Shown here one piece after another: positions 1 through 6,936 of a stretch of DNA of 9,826 nt. A program made the translations under genes and the position numbers. Each line of letters begins with the position of its first letter. Positions within the stretch are counted from its first letter, which is position 1. The notes below the pieces were generated by a model. That model worked only from the letters and a program-made list of their open reading frames with translations. It was not told the DNA's origin and made no database searches. Origin of the DNA: DASQFI01 sp050264575 (GTDB lineage Bacteria > Acidobacteriota > Vicinamibacteria > Vicinamibacterales > SCN-69-37); assembly GCA_050264575.1 (NCBI GenBank), contig JBLNGH010000210.1, positions 1 through 9,826 of the forward strand, written 5' to 3'.

Positions 1-732
1 GCCGTCGATTTGCAGGAGCCGTTTGAGCCCGGGTGCGGCGTCATATAGTCGGCGGCTTTCTTCGACGGGCACGATGCTGTCACGCTCGCCCGTGATCACG
101 AGCGTGGGGCAGGTCACGCGCCGAATCAGCTCTTCCGACGGATATCCCTCCCGCAACAGCCAGCGGACCGGAAGAAAAGGGTAGTGATGCCGCGCGACGC
201 TCGCGAGCGACGCAAACGGCGACCGCACGATGAGCGCCGCCGGAGGTCGCTCCGACGCCAGACGAATGGCCACGCCGGCGCCAAGCGATTCGCCGAAGTA
301 CACGAGTCGTTGCGGATCGACGTCCGGGCGGGCCGCCAGATAGTCGCGCGCGGCCCGCGCGTCACGCGCGAGCCCGTCCTCCGACGGCGAGCCGGCATTA
401 CCTCCGAATCCGCGGTAGTCGAAGAGCAGGGTCGCGATCCCGTGGCGCGCCAGGGCGGCCGCCAAAGGCGCGCGATACGCACGATTCCCCGCGTTCCCGT
501 TGAAGACGATCGCGGTGTAGTGGAGCTCTGAGCTCGCGGAGGGCACGAACCATCCCGCGAGATCCAGCCCGTCCGCGGTCTTGATTGAAATAGATTCGGC
601 GCGCGGGAGGCCGGCGCTCGCGGCCGGAACCACGTCGCCGGAGGGCAAATAAATCAAATGACGCTGGAAGAGCCACGCTGCCGTCAGCAGCGCGAGATAT
701 GGGATGACGATCACCGCGATGATCGTCGCCAT
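1..732 (-). CDS. Membrane-anchored alpha/beta hydrolase (COG1073 / BEM46-YfhR type), 3' end missing
   Basis: The window shows 244 residues. Residues 2-22 form one hydrophobic segment followed by FQRHLIYLP, a junction typical of signal-anchored BEM46/YfhR-like serine hydrolases, so the catalytic domain probably faces the periplasm. The fold motifs follow in order: the oxyanion-type loop FNGNAGN (77-83), DYRGFGGNAG (105-114), the nucleophile elbow GESLG with Ser149, and GERDSIVP with the acid Asp218. The frame is open to base 1 and stops at LLQIDG, just where family members continue into the GAGH catalytic histidine, so that residue lies outside the window. The ATG at 732-730 starts 8 nt after the stop of the GH2 gene, which suggests co-transcription and coupled translation. 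The substrate is unknown; an ester or acyl-sugar hydrolase would suit the neighbour, but that is inference. Family assignment is secure, specificity is not. Confidence 0.9.
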   Translation of the reverse strand, partial: MATIIAVIVIPYLALLTAAWLFQRHLIYLPSGDVVPAASAGLPRAESISIKTADGLDLAGWFVPSASSELHYTAIVFNGNAGNRAYRAPLAAALARHGIATLLFDYRGFGGNAGSPSEDGLARDARAARDYLAARPDVDPQRLVYFGESLGAGVAIRLASERPPAALIVRSPFASLASVARHHYPFLPVRWLLREGYPSEELIRRVTCPTLVITGERDSIVPVEESRRLYDAAPGLKRLLQIDG

Positions 733-740
733 GACGCGCT

Positions 741-3284
741 TCACCGCGTGTGGATCCGAATCTCCGCCGGCAGAAGGCCATCGGCGCGGGCGCGCAGGAC
801 CAGCGTGCCCGGCGATCGGGACGACTTGACGACGACAACGGCGAGGCCGTTGAACGCGGCATGCTGCGCGGTCTGTGGCGACGGCCCTTTGAACGGTTCG
901 TGATTCTTTGGATCGCCGTTGTCGACGCCGGCGATGCTGCCCGGGCCGCTGAGGTCGAAGGTGATGCGCTGATCGCCGTCGACGCGGCTGAGGCGCCACG
1001 CCGAATCGAGAACCCGAAGCGTGACGAACGCCAGGTCCTGTCCATCGGCGCGGATCTCGGGTCTGTCGACCTTGAGCTCCAGCCGCGCCGCGGCGCTGGT
1101 GGTTTCGACGATGTCCTCGGCCACGACGCCGCTGTCATCGCGCGCGACGGCCCGGAGCGTCCCCGGTTCGTACGGCACCTGCCAGGACAGGTGCAGCGCC
1201 GTGACGCCTGACCAGTCGCGGACGCCGAGCGATCGGCCGTTCAGGAACAGCTCGACGGCCCTGGCGTTCGTGTACGCCCAGACCGGAATCTCCTTGCCGC
1301 GGAACTCGGCGGGCCAGGTCCAGTGCGGCAGCAGGTGCACGATCTTTTCCGGCCGCCACTGGCTCTTGTAGAGATAGAAGCGGTCCTTCGGGAAACCGGC
1401 GAGATCGACGATCCCGAACGAGGAGCTGCGGTTCGGCCAGCCGAACGGCGTGGGCTCGCCGATGTAGTCGATGCCGGTCCAGACGAACTCGCCGGCCATC
1501 CAGGGCGCCTTGCGCAGCGCCTGAAACTGCGTCTCGGCGGTGTTGCCCCAGCGCGGGAAATCGAGATCGTAGGACGTGGAGTGATTGTCGAGCTGATTCA
1601 CGATCTCGACGCGGCCGTCGCGCAGCGTCAGGTTGTACTGATCGCGGGAGCTGTAGTTCGACGAGGTCTCCGACGCGTACGCGCGGCCGATCGCGCGCAC
1701 CCGTTCGTACACATTGAGGTTGTAGTTCACGCCGAAGAGGTCGAGCGGTTTGGCGAAGCCGGTCTCGAGCGCCTGCGTCGGATTGTTCATCCCGGCGGAC
1801 ACGGGACGCGTGGGATCTTCCTCGCGGCAGAAACCCGCCAGCCGCGTCGCCATCGCCTGTCCCGACTCGGCGTTGCGCTGCTCGGGAATCTCGTTGCCGA
1901 TGCTCCACATGATCACGCTCGGGTGATTCCGATCGCGCCGGACGAAGTCCCGCAGATCCCGCTCGCTCCACTCGTCGAAGAACTGGCCGTACCCGAAGCG
2001 CGTCTTGTTCTGACGCCACTCGTCGAACGCCTCGTTCATCACCACGAACCCCAGGCGATCGGTCAGATCGAGCAGGGCAGGCGCGGGCGGGTTGTGGCTC
2101 GTACGGATCGCGTTCACGCCCAGCGACTTCATGATTTCGAGTTGCCGCTCGATCGCGCGGTCGAACGCGGCCGCGCCGAGCGGACCGAGATCGTGATGCA
2201 GGCACACGCCCTGGATCGGCACCCGCTGGCCGTTCAGCAGCAACGCGCCGTCGGTGGTGAACTGGACCGTGCGAAGACCAAGCGGCGCGCGATCCACGTC
2301 GACGACGCGATCGTTGACCTTGACGAGGTTCTCGACCGTGTAGACGTACGGATCGTCGATCGACCAGAGATGCGGACGGGAGATGACGAGATCGGTCTCG
2401 AAGCGAACGCTGCCGCCCGCTGCGATTGGCTGCGTGTCTTCTTTCTGAGAAAGGATGGCCCCGCCGCGGTCGCGCACGATTGTCGTCAGCGTCACCTGGG
2501 ACGCCGGCGTGTCACCCTGATTCTGAACGTCCGTGCGCACGTGGGCGCGCGCCTGTTCCGGGTAGACGTCGGGCGTCGTGACGACGGTGCCCCATTGCCC
2601 GACGTGAACCGGGTCCAGCACGTTGAGCCACACGTGCCGATAGATGCCCGCGCCGGAGTACCAGCGCGTCGATGGCTGATGCACGGTGACCTTCACGGCG
2701 ACGACGTTGGGAGAGCCGAATTTCGCGAACGGCGTCAGATCGTGCACGAACGTGGAATAGCCGTACGGCCGGCGTCCGAGGCTCTGGCCGTTGATCCAGA
2801 CCTCCGCGTTCATGTACGCGCCTTCGAACTCGATGAGCACCCGGCGTCCGGCGGCACCCGCCGGCAGCGTGAATGTCTTGCGATACCAGCCGATGCCGCC
2901 GTTGAGATAGCCGTTCGCGCTTCCGCCGGGGCTTTGCGGATCGAACGGCCCTTCCGGCGCCGTCGGGAGATTCGCCGCGCCGCGGCCACCACCGCGTCCG
3001 CCCGGGACGACGATCGCCTGCCCTTTGCCTTCGATCATGAAGTCGTGGGGCAGGTCGATGTGCTCCCAGGCGGCATCGTCGAACGCCGGGGTGGCGGCGC
3101 CGTCAATCTCGCCCGGCCGGAACCGCCAGTCGAAGTCGAAGAGCTGCCGCTCGCGCACGGCGGCAAGCGCCGGAATTTCGCTCGAGGGCCGAACGCCGCA
3201 GGACACGCCGGAGAGGAGCGTCAGCAAAACGACGCCGGCGCGGATCCGGCCTGAGCGCATGCTGGCGATTGTAGAGGGAAACAT
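741..3284 (-). CDS. Exported glycoside hydrolase family 2 enzyme (beta-galactosidase-like, DUF4982-containing)
   Basis: This 847-residue enzyme should remove beta-linked galactose or a similar sugar outside the cytoplasm. A basic then hydrophobic N-terminus ends at LLSGVSC (Cys29), a possible but non-canonical lipobox. The order is GH2 sugar-binding domain (about 48-220, with DFDWRF, GWYRKTF and GAYMNAEVWING), immunoglobulin-like domain (about 225-340), TIM barrel (about 345-640), DUF4982-like domain (about 665-725, VWAYTN and VELFLNGRSLG), and a C-terminal Ig-like domain (about 733-847). The barrel has the signature NAIRTSHNPP (391-400), acid/base Glu465 in WSIGNE and nucleophile Glu599 in MAGEF. 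A Gly/Arg-rich insert lies at 95-104. An in-frame ATG at 3260 gives a more classical signal peptide (MRSGRIRAGVV...), and neither start has a clear Shine-Dalgarno. Beta-galactosidase is the likeliest activity; other GH2 activities such as glucuronidase cannot be excluded. Confidence 0.95.
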   Translation of the reverse strand: MFPSTIASMRSGRIRAGVVLLTLLSGVSCGVRPSSEIPALAAVRERQLFDFDWRFRPGEIDGAATPAFDDAAWEHIDLPHDFMIEGKGQAIVVPGGRGGGRGAANLPTAPEGPFDPQSPGGSANGYLNGGIGWYRKTFTLPAGAAGRRVLIEFEGAYMNAEVWINGQSLGRRPYGYSTFVHDLTPFAKFGSPNVVAVKVTVHQPSTRWYSGAGIYRHVWLNVLDPVHVGQWGTVVTTPDVYPEQARAHVRTDVQNQGDTPASQVTLTTIVRDRGGAILSQKEDTQPIAAGGSVRFETDLVISRPHLWSIDDPYVYTVENLVKVNDRVVDVDRAPLGLRTVQFTTDGALLLNGQRVPIQGVCLHHDLGPLGAAAFDRAIERQLEIMKSLGVNAIRTSHNPPAPALLDLTDRLGFVVMNEAFDEWRQNKTRFGYGQFFDEWSERDLRDFVRRDRNHPSVIMWSIGNEIPEQRNAESGQAMATRLAGFCREEDPTRPVSAGMNNPTQALETGFAKPLDLFGVNYNLNVYERVRAIGRAYASETSSNYSSRDQYNLTLRDGRVEIVNQLDNHSTSYDLDFPRWGNTAETQFQALRKAPWMAGEFVWTGIDYIGEPTPFGWPNRSSSFGIVDLAGFPKDRFYLYKSQWRPEKIVHLLPHWTWPAEFRGKEIPVWAYTNARAVELFLNGRSLGVRDWSGVTALHLSWQVPYEPGTLRAVARDDSGVVAEDIVETTSAAARLELKVDRPEIRADGQDLAFVTLRVLDSAWRLSRVDGDQRITFDLSGPGSIAGVDNGDPKNHEPFKGPSPQTAQHAAFNGLAVVVVKSSRSPGTLVLRARADGLLPAEIRIHTR

Positions 3285-3290
3285 CCGCCA

Positions 3291-3350
3291 TCGCTCAAGT
3301 AAGGTAGCTATCGCTGAAAGTACCGAGCTTTCGCTGAAGTACGACAGGTG
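3291..3350. repeat. Three imperfect 20-bp direct repeats upstream of the GH2 gene
   Basis: Copies begin at 3291, 3311 and 3331, exactly 20 bp apart. All begin TCGCT followed by C or G and AA, and continue with AGTA-like bases; copies 2 and 3 share TCGCTGAA then GTAC with one base of slippage. Copies 1 and 2 also share AGCT near the end (12 of 20 identical without gaps). The array ends 6 bp from the annotated GH2 start. Twenty-base spacing is about two helical turns, as in arrays of protein-binding half-sites, so an operator is possible. A decayed minisatellite is the alternative. Confidence 0.6.
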
Positions 3351-3357
3351 GTCGGGG

Positions 3358-3555
3358 CTACTTTGAAACCGCCTGATTCAAGCTCTTGACCTTCAATTTG
3401 CGATTCCTGCGCTTCACGATTTGCACACCGACAAGCGTACCAAGAGCCGCGCCAGCAAGCCCGCCCCCGATAAAACCTAGCGGCCAAGCCCACAACGCCA
3501 GTACCTGCCAACGCTCAAGATCGCGAACAACAAGGGCACGCGGAATTGTAGCCAT
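3358..3555 (-). CDS. Possible small single-span membrane protein, unknown
   Basis: This is an ATG-initiated 65-residue frame that I do not recognise. Residues about 17-46 are hydrophobic and glycine-rich (LGFIGGGLAGAALGTLVGVQ, with GxxxG-type glycine zipper spacing). They are followed by a strongly basic tail (KRRNRKLKVK), which gives a sensible single-helix topology with the C-terminus inside. Many codons end in T or A, unlike the strongly G/C-ending neighbours, so it may be a recent arrival or simply non-coding DNA with a chance frame. There is only a weak AGG before the start. It lies on the same strand as, and upstream of, the GH2 gene, with the 20-bp repeats in between. The membrane-like composition is its only support. 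Confidence 0.4.
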   Translation of the reverse strand: MATIPRALVVRDLERWQVLALWAWPLGFIGGGLAGAALGTLVGVQIVKRRNRKLKVKSLNQAVSK

Positions 3556-3589
3556 CGCGCCTGCGCTGTCGATGAGTCGGCAACTAGAC

Positions 3590-3630
3590 GTTCTGAGTCT
3601 TAAGTTCTAAGTTCCAAGTTCTGAGTTTCA
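3590..3630. repeat. 7-bp-period array, consensus GTTCTRA
   Basis: Successive 7-mers read GTTCTGA, GTCTTAA, GTTCTAA, GTTCCAA, GTTCTGA, then a decayed GTTTCA. The array ends about 12 bp before the GTG start of the nucleotidyltransferase, where a Shine-Dalgarno would normally sit and none is seen. A closely related 7-mer (GTTCGAA) is repeated at 6090-6126 before another start codon. Confidence 0.75.
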
Positions 3631-3642
3631 TAGAATTCCTTT

Positions 3643-4545
3643 GTGCCTATCCTGGTGGTGATGGCGGCGGGTGCGGGATCGCGCTATGGCGGTCCGAAAC
3701 AGCTCGCGCCGGTTGGCGCGCATGGCGAGCGCCTCTTCGAGTACGCGATCTTCGATGCCAGCCGCAGCGGGTTCGGCCGCGTCGTGTTCGTGGTTCGGGC
3801 AGAGCACGAGCGCGAATTCGAGGCGATTGCCGCCACGCTGGCGTCGCGCGCCCCGGTCGACGTCGACGTGGTGGTCCAGCGCCTCGACGATCTTCCCGGT
3901 GCGTTCCGATCGCTCCAGCGCGTCAAACCCTGGGGCACCGGGCACGCGCTCCTCTCCGCGCGCGCGGTGCTCGACGCGCCGTTCGCGATCATCAACGCCG
4001 ACGATTTTTATGGTCGGGACGCGTACGGGTTGGCGGCACACGCCTGCGGGACGGCGGCGCCTGAAGGCGCGACGACCGTTGTCGCGATGCGCCTGGCCGA
4101 CACGTTATCGGCACATGGGCCCGTGACGCGCGCCATCTGCACGATGGACGCCACACGCGTCATCGCCCTCGAGGAGATCGACGGCATCGCGCGGGCCGGC
4201 GCGTCGATTGCCGGCACCCATCAGGGGCGGCGGCGGCAACTGACCGGCGACGAGCTGGTGTCGATGAACTTCTGGGTCTGTCCGCCTGCAATCCTGCGAG
4301 CGCTGGAAACGGAATTCGAGTTGTTTCTCGCCGATCATTCGCGGAATCGAGAGGCGGAGTTTCGGTTGCCGGACGTGATGAGCGTTCTCGCCGCCCGCGG
4401 TGTCGCGGAGTTGCGGGCGGTGCGATCTGGTGGCCCGTGGTTCGGCCTGACGCACGCAGAGGATCTTCCAGCGGCGGCTGCCGGGCTGCAGGCGCTCGCC
4501 AAGCAGGGCGTGTACCCAGCGCCGCTCTGGGGGGAGCCCTGCTAA
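3643..4545 (+). CDS. Nucleotidyltransferase (NTP_transferase fold, NDP-sugar pyrophosphorylase-like)
   Basis: This is a 300-residue cytosolic enzyme expected to transfer a nucleotidyl group from an NTP to a phosphorylated sugar or similar acceptor, releasing pyrophosphate. The N-terminal loop MAAGAGSRYGGPKQ (7-20) is the NTP-binding signature. KPWGTGHALLSA (95-106) is the base and ribose contact loop, and INADDFYG (117-124) supplies the metal-binding aspartates. VSMNFWV (206-212) and WFGLTHAEDL (266-275) match the later motifs of the MAAGxGSRYGGxKQ nucleotidyltransferases. GTG at 3643 is the only start, because the frame has a TAG at 3631 and no other start codon in between. No Shine-Dalgarno is visible. 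The acceptor sugar is not predictable from sequence. The downstream exported peptidase is probably only a co-transcribed neighbour. Confidence 0.9.
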   Translation: MPILVVMAAGAGSRYGGPKQLAPVGAHGERLFEYAIFDASRSGFGRVVFVVRAEHEREFEAIAATLASRAPVDVDVVVQRLDDLPGAFRSLQRVKPWGTGHALLSARAVLDAPFAIINADDFYGRDAYGLAAHACGTAAPEGATTVVAMRLADTLSAHGPVTRAICTMDATRVIALEEIDGIARAGASIAGTHQGRRRQLTGDELVSMNFWVCPPAILRALETEFELFLADHSRNREAEFRLPDVMSVLAARGVAELRAVRSGGPWFGLTHAEDLPAAAAGLQALAKQGVYPAPLWGEPC

Positions 4546-4572
4546 GATCGCGCCCGTTCTTTCGACCGTCCT

Positions 4573-4578
4573 GGAGGT
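4573..4578 (+). promoter_or_regulatory. Shine-Dalgarno GGAGGT fixing the GTG start of the M24 peptidase
   Basis: GGAGGT lies 5 nt before GTG at 4584. This is the clearest ribosome binding site in the window. It decides the start over an upstream in-frame ATG at 4437 that would lie inside the nucleotidyltransferase gene and would bury the signal peptide. Confidence 0.85.
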
Positions 4579-4583
4579 GTTCC

Positions 4584-6035
4584 GTGTCGATCCGGTCGGC
4601 TGTCACCCGGTCGCTCGCCCTCATACCGGCGCTCTGGTTCGTCGGCGCCGGGCCAGGCGCGCAGATTCATCAAGGCCCCTTCACGGAAGACTTCCCACGC
4701 GAGGAATTTGCGGCGCGGCGCGCCAAAGTGATGGCACAGATCGGCGACGGCGTCGCGATTCTGCAGGGCACGATCGAACGGCCCGGTGAGCAGCCGTTCC
4801 GACAGAGCAACCAGTTTTATTACGTCTCGGGCGTCGAAGTGCCTCGCGCCATTCTGGTCATCGACGGGCGATCCAAACGATCGACGCTGTACCTCCCGCC
4901 GCGGAACACGGGACGCGAGCGGGCGCAGGGCCCGGAGATCTTCGTCGGCGACGAAGCCGGCGCGGCTACCGGCATTGAGACGGTCGCGCTTCGTGATGAG
5001 TTCACGTCCGCCGTTGGACTCGTCGGCAAAGAAGGACGGCCGATCTACACACCGCAACGTCCCGAGGTGCTCGGCAACGCATCGGCCGGCGACACCCGAT
5101 CGCAGGCGAATGCAACCCGGACCGATCCGTGGGACGGCCGCCCCTCCCGCGAGACGGTGTTCGTCGAGAAGCTCAAGGCCGCGGCGCCGCAGTCCGAGAT
5201 CCGCGATCTCGATCCGATCCTCGACGGCCTTCGGTTCGTGAAGAGCCCGCGCGAGATCGCGGTAGTGCGTGAAGCCACGCGGATTGCCGGGCTCGGCATC
5301 ATGGAAGCGATGCGCGAAGCCGAACCCGGGATGTACGAGTACGAGCTGCAGGCGGTGGCCGAGTACGTGTTCAAGAAAATGGGGTCGCAGGGCGCGGCGT
5401 ATTTTGCGCTCGTCGCGACCGGACCGAACACCGTGTACTCGCACTATCACCGCGGCACGCGGAAGCTGGCCAAGGGCGACCTCGTGCAATTCGACTACGC
5501 GCCCGACTATCGCTACTACGTGTCCGACGTGACGCGTGTCTTTCCGGCCGACGGGACGTTCACGCCCGTCCAGCGCGAGTTCTACACGATCTATCTCCGG
5601 ATGTATCTCGCGCTGATGTCGACGATCCGGCCGGGGGTGCCGGTCGCCGACCTGCTGCAGGAGGCCGGGGCGAAGATGGAGTCGATCGTCGCCGGATTCC
5701 AGTTCACGAACACGAATATCAAAGCCGCGGCTCAGGCGTTCGCCGCGCGCTACAAGGCCAGCCGCGGCGGGAGCTACGGCCATTCCATCGGCATCGAGGT
5801 CCACGACGTGGGACGCGGCCCGACGCCGGCGGTCGGCCTCGTGCCCGGCCAGATGTTCACGATCGAACCCGCCTTCCGCGTCGCCGAAGAAAACCTCGCC
5901 ATGAGACTTGAGGACGCGCTCCTGGTGACCGAAAAAGGGTACGAGAACCTGTCAGCCTTCGTGCCGCTCGAGGTCGCGGACATCGAGAAGTTGATGAAGG
6001 AGCCGGGGATCAGTCAGTTGATCAAGAAAAGATAA
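4584..6035 (+). CDS. Exported M24 metallopeptidase, Xaa-Pro aminopeptidase (aminopeptidase P) type
   Basis: It has 483 residues from the GTG at 4584. A signal peptide (about 1-26, MSIRSAVTRSLALIPALWF..., ending GPGA) implies action outside the cytoplasm, where the family removes an N-terminal residue preceding proline. An AMP_N-type domain occupies about 40-200 (QSNQFYYVSGVEVP, YLPPRN) and the pita-bread catalytic domain about 210-470. All five dinuclear metal ligands are visible: Asp304 (QFDY), Asp315 (YVSDVTRVFP), His400 (YGHSIGIEVHD), Glu428 (FTIEPAF) and Glu443 (RLEDALLVT). The two aspartates are 11 residues apart as in PepP, although the usual DxG is DYA. YSHYH (285-289) provides the catalytic-site histidine. 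The gene starts 38 bp after the nucleotidyltransferase, close enough for one transcript. Prolidase or a broader aminopeptidase are alternative activities. Confidence 0.93.
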   Translation: MSIRSAVTRSLALIPALWFVGAGPGAQIHQGPFTEDFPREEFAARRAKVMAQIGDGVAILQGTIERPGEQPFRQSNQFYYVSGVEVPRAILVIDGRSKRSTLYLPPRNTGRERAQGPEIFVGDEAGAATGIETVALRDEFTSAVGLVGKEGRPIYTPQRPEVLGNASAGDTRSQANATRTDPWDGRPSRETVFVEKLKAAAPQSEIRDLDPILDGLRFVKSPREIAVVREATRIAGLGIMEAMREAEPGMYEYELQAVAEYVFKKMGSQGAAYFALVATGPNTVYSHYHRGTRKLAKGDLVQFDYAPDYRYYVSDVTRVFPADGTFTPVQREFYTIYLRMYLALMSTIRPGVPVADLLQEAGAKMESIVAGFQFTNTNIKAAAQAFAARYKASRGGSYGHSIGIEVHDVGRGPTPAVGLVPGQMFTIEPAFRVAEENLAMRLEDALLVTEKGYENLSAFVPLEVADIEKLMKEPGISQLIKKR

Positions 6036-6038
6036 GTC

Positions 6039-6082
6039 GGTTCCGGGGTTCCGGGGTTCCGGGGTTCCGAGGTTCCGGGGTT
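6039..6082. repeat. 8-bp tandem array, unit GGTTCCGG
   Basis: Five units run from 6039 to 6078, all identical except one final G to A in the fourth, then a partial GGTT. The array begins 3 bp after the stop codon of the M24 gene. It shows no clear hairpin plus T-run, so I do not call it a terminator. Confidence 0.9.
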
Positions 6083-6089
6083 GTCGGGT

Positions 6090-6126
6090 TTCGAAGTTCG
6101 AAGTTTGAAGTTCGAAGTTCGAAGTT
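6090..6126. repeat. 7-bp tandem array, unit TTCGAAG
   Basis: Five units begin at 6090, 6097, 6104, 6111 and 6118, followed by TT. The third is TTTGAAG; the others are identical. TTCGAA is a palindrome, so any two units could pair in RNA. The array ends 9 bp before the ATG of the DUF350 gene, in the place of a ribosome binding site. Confidence 0.9.
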
Positions 6127-6135
6127 GCCTTAAGC

Positions 6136-6936
6136 ATGTCTGCTGACGAGATCGTGGTGACGCTCGCGGCGGTCGCCTTCGGACCGATCGCGTGGATCCT
6201 CTGGTTCGTCCGCACGTCGGGATCCACGCTGCCGGGCCGTGGCACCACAGGGCTCGGCGTCCTTGCCGCCACCGTCGTCGGGTGCGCGACGCTCACACTC
6301 ACGGTGCTCGTGACCGCCGCCTCGCGCGACGTGCGAACGGCGATCGAATACCTCTTCATGTATTCCATGCTAGGGCTCGCCTGGCTGCGGATGGCCGAGC
6401 TGTTCTTCGCCTACGCCGGCGTCAGCGCGCGAGACGATGTGGTGGAGCGCGGGAATGACGCCGCGACGATCGCGCTGTCGGGCGCGCTCCTCGCGGTGAC
6501 GTTTTGTTTTGCCGGCGGCAACATCGGCAACGGACCCGGCTGGTGGGTGGTCCTGTTTTCCGCTGCGCTGGCGACTGCCGGTCTGATGGTGGCCTGGCAG
6601 GTGTACGCGCTGCTGACGAAGGGCGGCGATGCCGTGACGATCGATCGCGATCGGGCGTCGGGCATGCGGCTCGCGCTCTTTCTCGTCGCGTGCGGGCTGG
6701 TCCTGGGCAGAGGCGTCGCCGGCGACTGGCACTCGGCGGAGATGACCGTGCGGGACTTCATTCGCATGCTGCCGTTCGTCGGCATCATCCTCGTCGCCGC
6801 CATCCTCATCGAACCGATCGGCCGTCCGTCGATCGAACGGCCCCATCTTCCATTTGCCACGCACGGTTTGGGTCTGGGGCTGGTGTACGTCGCGTTCGCG
6901 ATCCTCGCGCTCCTGTTTGTCGGATGGCCGGCATGA
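6136..6936 (+). CDS. Tandem DUF350 (UPF0719, YjfL-like) membrane protein
   Basis: This is a 266-residue protein with about eight predicted helices: roughly 5-26, 38-61, 70-95, 108-128, 134-160, 175-193, 208-226 and 243-264. DUF350 proteins are known from the YjfL family. The match rests on ERGNDAATIALSGALLA (104-120), the characteristic charged-then-Gly-Asn entry to a small-residue-rich helix. A second diverged copy lies around 172-226 (ASGMRLALFLVACGLVLGRGVAGDW), so the domain seems duplicated. The function of DUF350 is not established. In several bacteria it is encoded beside GSP-synthase-like ATP-grasp ligases, as here, where the stop TGA shares bases with the ATG of that ligase. ATG at 6136 is the only start, since the frame closes at 6106. 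No Shine-Dalgarno is seen; a 7-bp repeat array lies directly upstream. Confidence 0.82.
   Translation: MSADEIVVTLAAVAFGPIAWILWFVRTSGSTLPGRGTTGLGVLAATVVGCATLTLTVLVTAASRDVRTAIEYLFMYSMLGLAWLRMAELFFAYAGVSARDDVVERGNDAATIALSGALLAVTFCFAGGNIGNGPGWWVVLFSAALATAGLMVAWQVYALLTKGGDAVTIDRDRASGMRLALFLVACGLVLGRGVAGDWHSAEMTVRDFIRMLPFVGIILVAAILIEPIGRPSIERPHLPFATHGLGLGLVYVAFAILALLFVGWPA

Larger units (their letters stand above)
3285..3642. other. Divergent intergenic region with lower GC
   Basis: This 358-bp gap separates the minus-strand GH2/hydrolase pair from the plus-strand nucleotidyltransferase, so it should hold the promoters of both. It is visibly richer in A and T than the flanking genes. Reading left to right it contains a three-copy 20-bp direct repeat (3291-3350), a possible small minus-strand ORF (3358-3555) and a 7-bp-period array (3590-3630). 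I see no convincing sigma-70 promoter and no tRNA or recognisable riboswitch. Confidence 0.7.

Noticed and set aside
398..1138. 246-codon minus-strand frame across the GH2/hydrolase junction
   Set aside because: It is out of frame with both real genes, Arg/Ser/Pro-rich, and lacks the hydrolase and GH2 motifs seen in the other frames.
1135..2205. 356-codon minus-strand frame inside the GH2 gene
   Set aside because: It is an out-of-frame shadow on the same strand, extremely Arg-rich, with no motifs.
1323..3254. 643-codon open frame on the plus strand opposite the GH2 gene
   Set aside because: Its protein is a His/Arg/Val/Asp-rich mixture with no domain motifs, while the opposite strand carries a complete GH2 enzyme with catalytic residues. 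Long antisense frames are expected in high-GC coding DNA.
3308..3511. 67-codon minus-strand frame overlapping the 65-residue membrane ORF
   Set aside because: It is Arg/Cys-rich with no membrane helix or motif, and the overlapping frame is the more protein-like one.
4437..4583. 49-residue N-terminal extension of the M24 frame from an upstream ATG
   Set aside because: It overlaps the end of the nucleotidyltransferase, has no ribosome site, and would place the signal peptide internally. GGAGGT before the GTG at 4584 explains the start.
4542..5804. 420-codon open frame on the minus strand opposite the M24 gene
   Set aside because: It is Arg/His-rich with no recognisable fold, and lies wholly over the M24 peptidase and its metal-binding motifs.
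6039..6126. The two tandem arrays as a CRISPR array
   Set aside because: The units are 7-8 bp, directly adjacent with no unique spacers, and no cas genes are present.
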